NCBI GenBank assembly: GCA_009667805.1
Contig: CM019075.1
Location: 14,461,738 to 14,525,737 of the forward strand
Length of the DNA: 64,000 nucleotides
Direction of reading: 5' to 3'
DNA from: Leptobrachium leishanense
Lineage: Eukaryota; Chordata; Amphibia; Anura; Megophryidae
Positions 54,850-64,000 of this stretch are shown piece by piece; positions within the stretch are counted from its first letter, which is position 1; every line of letters begins with the position of its first letter. The position numbers and the translations under genes were made by a program. The notes below the pieces were generated by a model. It did no database searches and was not told the origin of the DNA. It saw only the letters and a program-made list of their open reading frames with translations.

Positions 54850-55773
54850 TGAAGGGAACTATAGGCCATAACGATTCTAGTCATTGAGACTATCCCCGAA
54901 ATAGTTAATTATGTTTTATTCCATATTAACAGAGAAATCCGCTAACTAGGCTTGTGCACCGATTTTTTTTTCGGTTCGATTCGATTTTTCGGATTTTTAA
55001 ACTTTTCGATTCGGCTCGTTTCGACCGATTTCTGTTTCGATTCGGTTCGGTTCGACTCGTTTTTCGGGTACATTTTTTTTTCGGAATATCGACCATTTTT
55101 CGTATTTTCGTGTCACTTTGCTCGTTTTTTGTATCGACTTTTCGTGATTTCGGAAAATTTTCGGTTTTTTCGGAACATCTGTTCTCCTCGTTTCAAAGCA
55201 ATAAATTTCGATTTGACACATTTCAAGTCCATTCGAAAATTCCGAAAATATTTCGTTTCGGCTCGGAAAACTTTTCGGATCTGCCATTTTTGGATCTAAA
55301 AATTTTCGGAAATTCGGCCGCATCCGAAAACACGAATCGGGAAATTTCGTGAAAATTCTGAAATTCCGAAACCCGAAACGCACATCCCTACCGCTAACCC
55401 ACTTGTTTCTTGTTTAAAGGTCACAGTCCAGAACTTGTTGATTTTTCTTAGAGATAAGCCCAAGGGCGTAGGTGACGAGTCGACCACAATTGTATTTCAC
55501 AAGCGTCTGGAACGACCCGTTAATTCAGATGATTTTGCAATACTTGTTATGTACGGATTGTATAAACAATAATTCTATTGCGCATGAGCAATATATTTCT
55601 GTACAAGAATAAAAGTGTCGTCAAGACGCAGCTGAGTTGAACAGCTTTTCAAACCTACTTCAGTCTCTGTCTTTATTCAACGAGCTGTTCCCGTAGCTAC
55701 GTGACGCGGACGATCCAGACCCCAATACTCTAGGATCAGGGATCCAAGTCCAGGGGACCAGAAGTTCCTTTCA
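54850..55773 (+). mobile_element. Solo LTR (retrovirus-like) downstream of TRIM-2
   Basis: Begins TGAAGGGAACTA, ends AGTTCCTTTCA; flanks ACCAT and AACAT fit a 5-bp target duplication with one mismatch. The uninterrupted host site is at 30519 (GTAACCATTACTAAAG). It has TGTATAAACAA (about 55556) as a TATA-like box and GAATAAAAG (about 55606) as polyA signal. A hAT MITE (54947-55390) is nested in it, so the LTR itself is about 470 bp. Family not identified; no internal genes. Confidence 0.8.
54947..55390. mobile_element. hAT-type MITE (copy 2)
   Basis: TAGGCTTGTGCACCG...GCACATCCCTA, 8-bp duplication CCGCTAAC (54939-54946 and 55391-55398), 444 bp. Same family as 17104-17650, about 100 bp shorter by internal deletion. 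Confidence 0.92.
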
Positions 55774-57746
55774 AACATTACTAAAGCATCACCTGAAAAT
55801 ACAAGACAAAGCGAGGACATGAAAAGCTCTGACTGTCGGCTTATTTTACTTGTGAGATTTTAACAGAAATCCCTCTTCCGTTATTTATATCGACTTTATA
55901 CATTACTGTAACTGATGTAGCTGCTTCTACCCTATAAATGCTAAAACACACAAACTAAGGGCACTGTCAGCTGGTATGAGGTCACCTTAGCGTCAGCCTG
56001 TTTTCGCGTTAGTGGCATAATTCAGTCTAGCGCCGGAACAACAGATCGTTTGCATCTCGCTTCAAATGGAGAAAACCACTTAGCGCGCGGTAATTAAAGA
56101 TTTGTAGCGCAAGCTTCCTGTACTTACCATATCCTATACTTAACATGGGCAGCGCTACAGAGCACTTGCGCTATTCTAACCAACAGATCGTTTGGTCCCG
56201 GCGAAATGTTAGCACCGACGCTAATCGCGAATTTTACCTACTGCTCAACCCCGGTGTTAAATGACGGAAAAGGAAGAAAAAAGGTAAAAATAACATCAAT
56301 CGTCCTCGCCCAAAATTAACAGGCAATAAAAAGGAATGCAGCACAGGTGTGTCTCTCGGCTCGCTGGATGTAGTTTACGTGTAAAAGATGCATTGTATGG
56401 TTAAACCGGCGTGCTTCAGGGAACGTGAGAAGATGCATTGTATGGTTAAGCCGGCGTGCTTCAGGGAAACGTGAGAAGATGCATTGTATGGTTAAACCGG
56501 CGTGCTTCAGGGAAACGTGAGAAGATGCATTTTATGGTTAAGCCGGCGTGCTTCAGGGAAACGTGAGACGATGCATTGTATGGTTAAGCCGGCGTGCTTC
56601 AGGGAAACGTTAGACGATGCATTGTATGGTTAAACTAGCGTGCTTCAGGGAGCGTGAGAAGATGCATTGTATGGTTAAACCGGGTGCTTCGAGGAAACGT
56701 GTGAAGATGCATTGTATGGTTAAGCCGGCGTGCTTCAGGGAAACGTGAGAAGATGCATTGTATGGTTAAACCAGTGTGCTTCGGGGAAACGTGAGAAGAT
56801 GCACTGTATGGTTAAACCGGCGTGCATCAGGGAAACGTGAGAAGATGCATTGTTTGGTTAAACCGGTGTGCTTCAGGGAAACGTGAGAAGATGCATTGTA
56901 TGGTTAAACCGGTGTGCTTCAGGGAAACGTGAGAAGATGCATTGTATGGTTAAACCGGTGTGCTTCAGGGAAACGTGAGAAGATGCATTGTATGGTTAAA
57001 CCGGTGTGCTTCAGGGAAACGTGAGCAGATGCATTGTATGGTTAAGCCGGCGTGCTTCACAGAAACGTGAGAAGATGCATTTTATGGTTAAACCGGCGAG
57101 CTTCAGGGAAACGTGAGAAGATGCATTGTATAGGAAAACCTGCTGTGTGCGAAGCCCATAGGATTCAATGTAAAAATATTATCGTTTTTTATTCAACCTG
57201 TTTTATTTTTTAAATCCGCAGCAAAAAGTCTTTTTTGTATTGAATTTTTAGAATTTATTTGGTATTTTTCCAGAGAAATTTGGGGTTCCGAGCTTTTGAA
57301 AAAAAAAGAGGCTTTTTTGCACTGCGACGCTGTTTTTTTCTCCTTCGCACCCGGCAGGTCTTCCTTTATAATGCATCTTCATTATAAACACGTTTGTTTC
57401 CTGAAGCATTGGCGCTGGTTCTCAGCCCGGGTCTTAGCATTTCCCTAGCGCGCGCTAATGAATCTTGTACATGGACTACCGAGGACAAGGTGATCTGTTG
57501 GTGGGTCGTCAGGCGCTCGCGCTAGATTTTTCATGTAGTGTTGGCGTTTTAGCTCAAACCAGCTGATAGTTGGTGCTAACTTAACCAGAGCTGTTGTAAA
57601 CTTACCAGAGCCATTATAGCATATGGAGGTTTTAAGTTTACAACTGCTCTGGTTAAGTTAGCACCAACATTGTAATACTGCCCATAATGTTTAATGATGT
57701 TATATGTTTCAATAGATGATTTTTCATGTTGTGTTATTATATTCAC
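55774..57746. repeat. TRIM-2 3' flank, then TIR-like repeat around a minisatellite
   Basis: 55774-55945 matches the TRIM-1 3' flank. From about 55955 to 57690 is unrelated repeat sequence with GCGCTA-type words (CAGCTGGTATGAGGT near the left, CCAGCTGATAGTTGG near the right) that may be a degenerate inverted pair, enclosing the array at 56385-57135. No gene. Confidence 0.5.
56385..57135. repeat. 46-bp minisatellite, about 16 units
   Basis: Unit GATGCATTGTATGGTTAAAC followed by CGGCGTGCTTCAGGGAAAC and GTGAGAA. Two variant classes alternate, AAACCGG and AAGCCGG. No spacers, so not a CRISPR-like array. Confidence 0.95.
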
Positions 57747-58770
57747 TGTGACGGAATGGCCGCCACTATACCGTAACGCGGTACGAAATTTTAAAAATGT
57801 TGTTTTAGTATGGTGTATTAAAGAATTCGTTAGGTTGTATTTTTATAAGTTCCCCCCTGTAATTCTCCCCATGGTTGACCTGTTCCCCGCCTGTCCACAG
57901 CCCCGGGAAGATGCCCGGTCTGTGAATGCCTTGAGCCGCCGCTGACTGTCTCTGCCAAACTTGCCCGCCTTGCCCCGCAGCGTGGAAACCACGCAGAAGA
58001 GCGCTTCTTGGCCAGGGCTCCTAAAAATAGGTGCTTACGGGGGTGCGAATTACAGAACGAAACACCCCGAGAAACCCGAACGTCGGCCAGGGATCCCTCG
58101 CTGGGAGCGCGGCCGGCAAGCAGTGACTATTGCTCGGGTACAGCCGCCGGACTTTCCCCCTTCGCAGCTCGGGCTCCGTGGATCCGATCCGGGCGCTTTT
58201 TGGACTGAACCAGCCCCGGACCCGAGCTACCCCCAGCATGCCGCCGCTCCCCCCAGGGGATCACCCCAAAATCCCTGGTAAAACCCCAAACTCGGGCAGA
58301 AAGCCACAAGGAGCACTCACACCACAGGGGGGGCCGGGCGCTGGCCGGACAGGGAGAGGCTCTGGGAGGGGGGGACAGACGAGCTGGCGCCGAGACCCGA
58401 GATAAGGGCTGCGCACCGCAGGGGTTCCCCCAGGTTAACCAAGGCAGATTGGGCTATGGCTCGAGGTACAAGCACAGATCACCGCAGGAAGACTGAGGGC
58501 GGGCCAGGGGAGAACAATGGTTTCATTCCCCATAAATACCCCTGTATTCTCAATGTTAAATAAACTCATACCTGTTTGAACATTTACTCCTGCCTCGGCT
58601 TGTAATTGGGGATAACAGGGCTTGGGGAACCGCGACGCTGCAAGGACCGTGGAAAGAAATGCTGGATCACCGCCGAATCCCTACCGCCCGCTAACCCTGA
58701 CTCTACACCTCCAGACCAGCTCGGCGCTGACGGCTGATCTACCCGTGCAGGGTAGCGGGGATCCGCTACA
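57747..58770 (+). repeat. Probable 5' LTR of Gmr1-like gypsy element
   Basis: Inferred from TGTGACGGAATGG at 57747 to GATCCGCTACA at 58770, followed by TTGGCTGGCAGCGCTGGGAT, a primer-binding-site-like stretch. AATAAACTC at about 58558 is a plausible polyA signal. GC-rich with CpG. The 3' LTR lies outside the window, so the borders cannot be confirmed by comparison. Confidence 0.5.
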
Positions 58771-58792
58771 TTGGCTGGCAGCGCTGGGATCA

Positions 58793-58950
58793 GCTGAGAC
58801 CAGACAAGCAGGGGGCGATACAGCCGCTGGCTTGACCCCGGTCTCAGCCACCGCGACACGCCGAGCGTCTGGAGTAGACATCATCCGGGGGGAGAATCTG
58901 AGACCAGCCCAGCAGGGGGAGATACAGCCGCCGGCTTGACCCCGGTCTCA
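58793..58950 (+). repeat. Two-unit direct repeat in the gypsy leader
   Basis: CTGAGACCAGACAAGCAGGG...GGCTTGACCCCGGTCTCAG is repeated about 105 bp later with minor changes. Each unit also carries the inverted pair CTGAGACC/GGTCTCAG and so could fold into a hairpin in the RNA leader. Confidence 0.75.
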
Positions 58951-58970
58951 GACACCCCTGGGTTCGAGAG

Positions 58971-60224
58971 GTGGACAGTACCAGCAACGGCGGTGACCCC
59001 GTATTTTCACAGCGCTACGAAGGGCTGAAGCGCATGGTCCTGAAAGAACTGTTAAAAGCCAGAGGCAAGGCGCCCGGAGGCAAGGCGAAAGCGGTCATCA
59101 TCGAAGAACTGATGGAGGACGACCGCAACAGCGTGACTCCCTCTGAGGGCTCCGAGACCTCGGAATGGAGGCGAGAGGTGCAGTGGCGGCTGGCCCTATA
59201 CGGAACGTACCCCTCCGCCGACATCATTGTGAGGGTCCTGGCCGATACGGACAAGCTCCGCCAGGCAGAGATGCAGCAAAGGTCCGGGGGGGTCGCTGTC
59301 CCCCCAAGGCAGTACCGGACACCCCAAACAGAAAATACCGTTCGCAGCATTCAAACTCTTCCCAGAGGGGAGCGAAGACATCGACGGGTTCCTGCAGGAT
59401 TTCGAGAGGCAATGTGCCCTACAGGGAATGGCGGTCTGAGACTGGGTACCCATCCTGGCGAGCAAATTGACCGGCAGGGAGGCTGAAGCCTATCGGGCGG
59501 TGGCAGACGAAGACTGTATGGTGTACGAGCGGGTCAAGGAACATCTGCTGGCCCGCTATGCACTCACCCGGAGGCGTATCGAGTTCGATTTTGAGCCTTA
59601 AAAAGGGGCACTCAGGAATCGTATGCAAAGTGGGGACACAGGATGCACCAGGCGCTCCGCAGCTGGATACAGGGGTGCCAAGCTACCCAACCGGACCAGA
59701 TCGTCCAGCTGCTATTACTGGAGCAGTTCTACAACCACTCTCCTCCAGAGGTCCGAGACTGGGTGCGAGACCGGCGCCCCCTCACCCTGTCTGAAGCCAC
59801 CCGCCTTGCCGACGAGTACCAGGACGCCAGGCGAGTAGCCCCTCCGGCCATCCGAGCCCCATCTCCCCGCTTCCATCCAGCGCCACAGTTACGCCCTGCT
59901 CCCCTCGAACGAGCACCCAGGCCACCGGCACCCCCCACCCTGGCTCCTCGGGTAGGACCCCGGTGCTACGGGTGTAACCAGATCGGACACATGCGTGACC
60001 GTTGTCCCCTGAACACCCAGCGTCCGGCACCGTCCCGGGCAGTGCACCCACCGAGCCGAGCTGCGGCATACTGCTGCCATCAGGAACCGGAACCCACAGC
60101 CACCCTCGAGGAAGACTGGGGCATCCTGCATGAGGCCAACCCCGTACAAGCAGCCGCGCAGGACAACCGTCAACACCATCGCCAACAAGTTCGGGTGAAT
60201 GGACAACTTGCCAGTGGTCTGTGA
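58971..60224 (+). pseudogene. Gypsy Gag polyprotein, degraded
   Basis: Structural protein of the retrotransposon. The N-terminal open part includes MVLKELLKARGKAPGGKAK, resembling a SAP-type helix pair. Capsid-like sequence (AAFKLFPEGSEDIDGFLQDF, then YERVKEHLLARYALTRRR) is read only after a frame change near 59300 and crosses stops near 59437 and 59600. The C-terminal part is a proline-rich linker ending in a zinc knuckle CYGCNQIGHMRDRC (about 59968-60009, C-x2-C-x4-H-x4-C). A TGA at 60222-60224 precedes the protease motif. Confidence 0.8.
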
Positions 60225-60760
60225 GACACCGGTGCAACCCTTACCCTGGCACAGCCCCATCTTATCCCCTCGGCTGCTTCAACCAGGTATTCGGTGGCCG
60301 TCAGAGTCGCTGGCGGCCATGTGTATCGAATCCCTACGGCCCACGTCCATCTAGATTGGGGCACAAATGCCCGGGACGTGGAGGTCGGGGTCATGAAGAA
60401 TCTACCGTCCGAGGTCTTACTTGGCAATGACCTGGGATTGCTGACCTCCACCTTTGAGGACCCTCATCCTGGCGGGGTATGCCCCATTACCACCCGCAAT
60501 CAAGCACGGAAGGCTCCACACACCGACTCCGAGGGGACCACGGTAAGCCAGACCAGACCAACACCCCCACTTGGCCCTGACAACGCCCCTGCCCTGACCT
60601 GGGATTCCCCGACGGACTTTGCCCAAGCCACCCGGGACGATATTACCCTTGCCCCATACCGACAACAAGCAGGGAGGGACCCGGGAGGGTTAGGGGAGGT
60701 GAGATTTGCCTGGGACCAAGGGAAGCTGTACAGGACTTCGGGGGGGGACGAGCCAGGGAA
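60225..60760 (+). pseudogene. Gypsy aspartic protease region
   Basis: Directly after the TGA comes DTGATLTLAQPHL, the active-site Asp of a retropepsin, followed by VHLDWGTNARDVEVGVMKNL, PSEVLLGNDLG, which fits the second conserved block (LLGND.G). The stop is probably a CpG-decayed Arg codon (CGA to TGA), as Arg-Asp-Thr-Gly is common here; readthrough is the alternative. The frame shifts in the G-run at about 60735-60745 before the integrase. Confidence 0.75.
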
Positions 60761-62455
60761 TAGACCGAGTACCCCACAGGCAGCTGGTAGTGCCGGCGAA
60801 ATATCGGCGCGATCTGTTAAGGATTGCGCATGATATTCCCCTTGCGAGCCATCTCGGGCACCGGCGGACATTGCACTGTCTGACCCAGAGCTTCTTTTGG
60901 CCCGGATTATCAGGGGAAGTTAGGGACTACTGTCAGACGTGCGGGGTATGCCAACGAGTAGGGAAGCGGGGGGACGCCAAGAAAGCTCCCCTGAGACCAT
61001 TGCCCATAGTGGGAAAACCATTTAGACGGGTGGCGGTGGATCTGGTAGGACCCTTGGCCGTGCCTAGGCCTACAGGCAAGAAGTATATCTTGACCGTAGT
61101 GGACTACGCCACCAGGTACCCCGAAGCCGTGGCCCTCCGGGATATCCACGCAGAGACCGTTGCCGGAGCTCTGCTGCAGATCTTCTCCAGGGTTGGATTT
61201 CCACAGGAAATCCTGTCTGATCAGGGCACACAATTTACGGCCGAGGTGACCCAGCAGCTCTGGAGCCTGTGCGGGATTAAACCCCTGTACAGCTCCCCTT
61301 ACCACCCGCAGACCAACGAGCTCTGCGAGCGGTTCAACGGGACCCTCAAGCAGCTTCTCTGCACCTTTACCATGTCCCATAAGGACTGGGAATGCCATCT
61401 GCCCCACCTTCTGTTCGCGTACCGGGAGGTACCCCAGGAAGCCACAGGCTTCTCTCCCTTTGAGCTACTGTACGGCCGGAGAGTCCGCGGCCCCTTGGAC
61501 TTGCTCCGGGAGCACTGGGAAGGTGCTCTGGCCGAGGAGGGGACCTCGGCCATAGATTATGTGCTTGAGTTTAGGGACCGGCTGCAGGAATTGACCGCCC
61601 TGGTACGGGACAATCTCCAAGCGGCCCAAACCAAGCAGAAGAGGTGGTATGACCGGTCGGCTAAGGAGCGCACCTTCCAGATAGGGCAGAAAGTGTTAGC
61701 ACTCCGACCGGTCAAACAAAATAAGTTGCAGGTAGCCTGGGAAGGACCCTACAAAATCATAGAAAATATCTGCGATACCACCTTCACCGCAGCTAGATGC
61801 TCAGATGAAAGGATACACAGAACCTTTCATGTGAACATGCTAAAACCGTTTTTCGAAAGGGAAGAGGCAGTAGCCGCTATCTGCACGCCGGATGCGGGGG
61901 ATCTGAAGGATCTCCCCCTGCCGGTACTGCCCGGGGATCCAAGCGCCCAGGGGATAGCCGATGTCCGGCTGGGCGAGGGGCTCACCCCCCGCCACAAGGA
62001 ACAGGCTCAGCAGGTGCTACAGGAGCACCGAGACCTGTTCTCATCCCGTCCCGGCTACACCTCCGTAGCCCTGGATCGGGTCGATACCCAGAGTCAAGCC
62101 CCTTTGCGGCAGACGGCATACCGAATCCCCGATGCAGTGAGAGACGGGATACAGAAAGAGATCCGTGAGATGTTGGACCTAGGGGTAATAGAACCCTCCG
62201 AGAGCCCCTGGGCCTCCCCGGTGGTTCTAGTACCCAAGAAGGATGGCACTACCAGGTTCTGTGTGGACTATAGGAAGTTAATTGACCACACTGTCACTGA
62301 CGCATACCCCATGCCCCGAGTCGACGAACTCCTAGACCGGATTGCCCAGGGAAACTTTCTCACCACCATTGACCTATGTAAGTGGTACTGGCAGATTCCC
62401 CTTGCCGAGGAAGGTGTGCCGAAGTCGGCATTCATCACTCCGTTTGGCTTATACC
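60761..62455 (+). pseudogene. Gypsy integrase and N-terminal reverse transcriptase
   Basis: Zinc-binding HHCC: HDIPLASH and CQTCGVC, then the DDE core with VAVDLVGPL (first Asp), LSDQGTQF (second Asp) and the Glu of NELCERFNGTLKQ; then the GPY/F module (VAWEGPYKI, HRTFHVNMLKPF). After a linker comes RT: HRDLFSSRPGYTS, IREMLDLGVIEPSESPWASP, VVLVPKKDGTTRFCVDYRKL and TTIDLCKWYWQIPL (motif A; Asp present), ending at FGLY where the solo LTR interrupts. The 601-codon open frame shows recent activity. RNA-dependent synthesis and integration are its roles. Confidence 0.9.
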
Positions 62456-63247
62456 TGTCACGATCAGCCACAATGGCGGTACCTGGCATGTGCCAAGTAG
62501 GACCCAGGTAAGAGGAAAAGCCGCTATATGCAGAGATGCGTGACACAACGATCAGGAAAAGTAAATAAACCACAGTAGACACTGGGGACCTCTGCACGGC
62601 TAAATACCAAAGGAGCCCTATACTGATAGATCGGTCCTTAGAGTGGCCGAATCTGCACTAATAGAAAAAGGTTACCTTGTAGCCGTGCAGAGTCCTGGGA
62701 AAACACAGACACCTGAAGGAGAATATACTCAACAACTTGCAGGGCAGGACTTCAATATACTAAAGCCGTGGTCTACAGGGACACACAACATATAATACGA
62801 TAAGCACAGGACAGCTAGGGATATCCAGAAGAGTGGTCAATAAATAAGCCAGGGGTCAAAACCAAAACGTATACCTTGAGCCAAAGCGGGGATATAGCAC
62901 CAGAGAAAATCCGTCAGCCAGGCCAGAGGGTCAATACCAGGAAGTCAATCAGAAACATAGAACTCAGACAAGGGGGAAACACTGAGATAGAACTAGGATG
63001 GAAAACAGGGATCTCTCAGGAACAAATCTGTGGCTGAAGTGAACCAGGATGCAAGAGCATGGTGATATGGGCCCATGGCTTTATATAGGGGAGTAATCAG
63101 CCCATAATCACCAACAGAAGCTCAACGAGCCATGAACTTAACCCCTGAGCTGCATGTCAGGGAAAGCAGCACAGGGAAACACATGGAAACACAGACATAA
63201 GGAATACAGAGGGCAGGGAGACAGGGTTGGAACGTGGGAACGTGACA
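62456..63247 (-). mobile_element. Solo LTR inserted in gypsy RT
   Basis: TGTCACGATC...ACGTGACA, 792 bp, perfect 5-bp duplication ATACC (62451-62455 and 63248-63252). On the minus strand CTATATAAAGCC (about 63080-63090) is a TATA box, so the LTR points left. Exact removal restores the RT frame from FGLY to QFRVMPFG. Confidence 0.92.
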
Positions 63248-64000
63248 ATACCAATTTCGGGTTATGCCATTCGGGATGAAGAATGCCCCGGCCACTTTCC
63301 AACGCATGGTGGATCGGCTGCTAGAGGGGATGCAAGACTTTACCAGCGCCTACCTAGATGACATAGCCATCTTCAGCAACACCTGGGAGGAGCACTTACA
63401 ACACTTACGGGCCGTACTGGACCGCCTTGGCACCGCCGGTCTGACCATCAAACCAGACAAGTGCCACGTCGGCATGTCTGAGGTCAAGTACCTGGGCCAC
63501 CGGGTGGGCTGCGGAAGGCAGCGCCCAGAACCCGCCAAGGTTGAGGCTGTTGCCCAGTGGCCCACTCCCTGCACCAAGACCCAGGTGTTGGCTTTTCTAG
63601 GTATGGCAGGATACTACCGCCGCTTCGTCCCCAACTACAGCGCCATTGCCAAACCCCTGACTGACCTGACCCGCAAGAACCTTCCCCGACAGGTACTGTG
63701 GTCCCCGGAGTGTGAAGAAGCCTTCCAGCAGCTCAAGCGAGCCCTGGTGGGAGCCCCCGTGTTGACTGCTCCTGATTCCACTACACGTTTTGTTGTCCAC
63801 ACAGACGCATCTATGTTCGGATTGGGAGCAGTGCTGAGCCAGGTCGGTGAAGATGGGCACGACCACCCGGTTGCCTACATCAGCTGGAAACTTTTACCCA
63901 GGGAGGTGGCTTATGCGGCCATCGAGAAGGAGTGCCTGGCCCTGGTATGGGCCCTGAAGAAATTGCAACCGTATCTGTATGGGCGCTCCTTCACGGTCCT
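63248..64000 (+). pseudogene. Gypsy reverse transcriptase C-terminal part and RNase H
   Basis: Continuation after the solo LTR: QFRVMPFGMKNAPATFQRMV, the catalytic AYLDDIAIFS (YLDD), KPDKCHVGMSEVKYLGH, the connection FLGMAGYYRRFVPNYS, and RNase H with VVHTDASMFGLGAVLSQ and the Glu of YAAIEKECLALVWAL. It is open to the end of the window at YLYGRSFTVL, so the RNase H C-terminus and 3' LTR lie beyond. Confidence 0.9.

Larger units (their letters stand above)
57747..64000 (+). mobile_element. Ty3/gypsy retrotransposon with integrase before RT (Gmr1-like), incomplete
   Basis: Order on the plus strand: LTR, gag with zinc knuckle, aspartic protease, integrase with GPY/F module, reverse transcriptase, RNase H (cut by the window end). 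This domain order (PR-IN-RT-RH) is that of the Gmr1 group of deuterostome gypsy elements, not of ordinary gypsy. Gag and protease contain stops and frame changes, and RT is split by a solo LTR (62456-63247), so the copy is dead. Confidence 0.88.

Noticed and set aside
56385..57135. CRISPR-like regular array
   Set aside because: Units are contiguous 46-bp tandem repeats with no unique spacers, in a vertebrate genome.
58021..58939. Several Pro/Arg-rich ORFs over the gypsy LTR and leader
   Set aside because: GC-rich LTR sequence yields open frames by composition; none has a recognisable domain.

Overview
This window reads as vertebrate nuclear DNA, most likely from an amphibian and probably a frog. 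Evidence: single-coding-exon RING/B-box/coiled-coil/B30.2 genes of the type greatly expanded in frogs, a dense mix of DNA transposons (hAT, Tc1/mariner, piggyBac-like and Harbinger-like MITEs), a 7.5-kb L1-clade LINE, a Ngaro-type tyrosine-recombinase retrotransposon, a Gmr1-like Ty3/gypsy element, solo LTRs and tRNA-type SINEs. There is no operon structure and no bacterial or phage gene. A run of exactly 100 N (31516-31615) marks an assembly gap. The species cannot be fixed from the sequence alone.

The host genes are a local TRIM cluster. Two copies look intact: TRIM-1 (coding exon 28736-30397) and TRIM-2 (53065-54729). Each has an upstream non-coding exon ending in the same splice-donor context. 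A third copy (35056-38511) is a pseudogene split by a hAT element and carrying stops and a frameshift. A fourth is only a B30.2 fragment (4224-4447). Flanks are duplicated too: 20166-21231 matches about 50550-51850 (upstream of TRIM-1 and TRIM-2); 30480-31515 matches 39320-40370 (downstream of TRIM-1 and the pseudogene); 4224-8900 matches 38050-43900; 33530-33840 matches 44000-44325. The cluster therefore grew by block duplication, and paralogous empty sites allow many later insertions to be defined to the base.

Layout: 1-1899 AT-rich, no gene; 1900-2637 MITE family A; 2638-4223 unexplained composite repeat; 4224-8786 TRIM fragment plus a three-level nest (A in piggyBac-like MITE in A); 8939-16455 L1-type LINE, minus strand; 16476-17095 CpG-rich promoter-like stretch; 17104-20163 hAT MITE, tandem repeats and a Tc1 element; 20166-21304 TRIM-1 upstream; 21305-28166 Ngaro-like retrotransposon; 28167-31515 TRIM-1; 31616-34888 family A, block duplication, gypsy RT relic; 35056-40376 TRIM pseudogene and flank, with several insertions; 41954-47616 family A copies and a hAT element with an internal minisatellite; 48890-49660 telomere-like repeats split by a solo LTR; 50070-55950 TRIM-2 block with SINEs, nested Harbinger-like MITEs and a solo LTR; 56380-57135 a 46-bp minisatellite; 57747-64000 a Gmr1-like gypsy element split by another solo LTR and running off the window.

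The most notable systems are mobile elements: a Ngaro relic with complete A1-B1-A2-B2 split direct repeats, RT/RNase H/tyrosine recombinase/SGNH-hydrolase remnants and an exact empty site without target duplication; and a Ty3/gypsy element whose integrase precedes its reverse transcriptase. A compact MITE family (A) with hairpin subtermini and 3-bp AT-rich target duplications could not be assigned to a superfamily.
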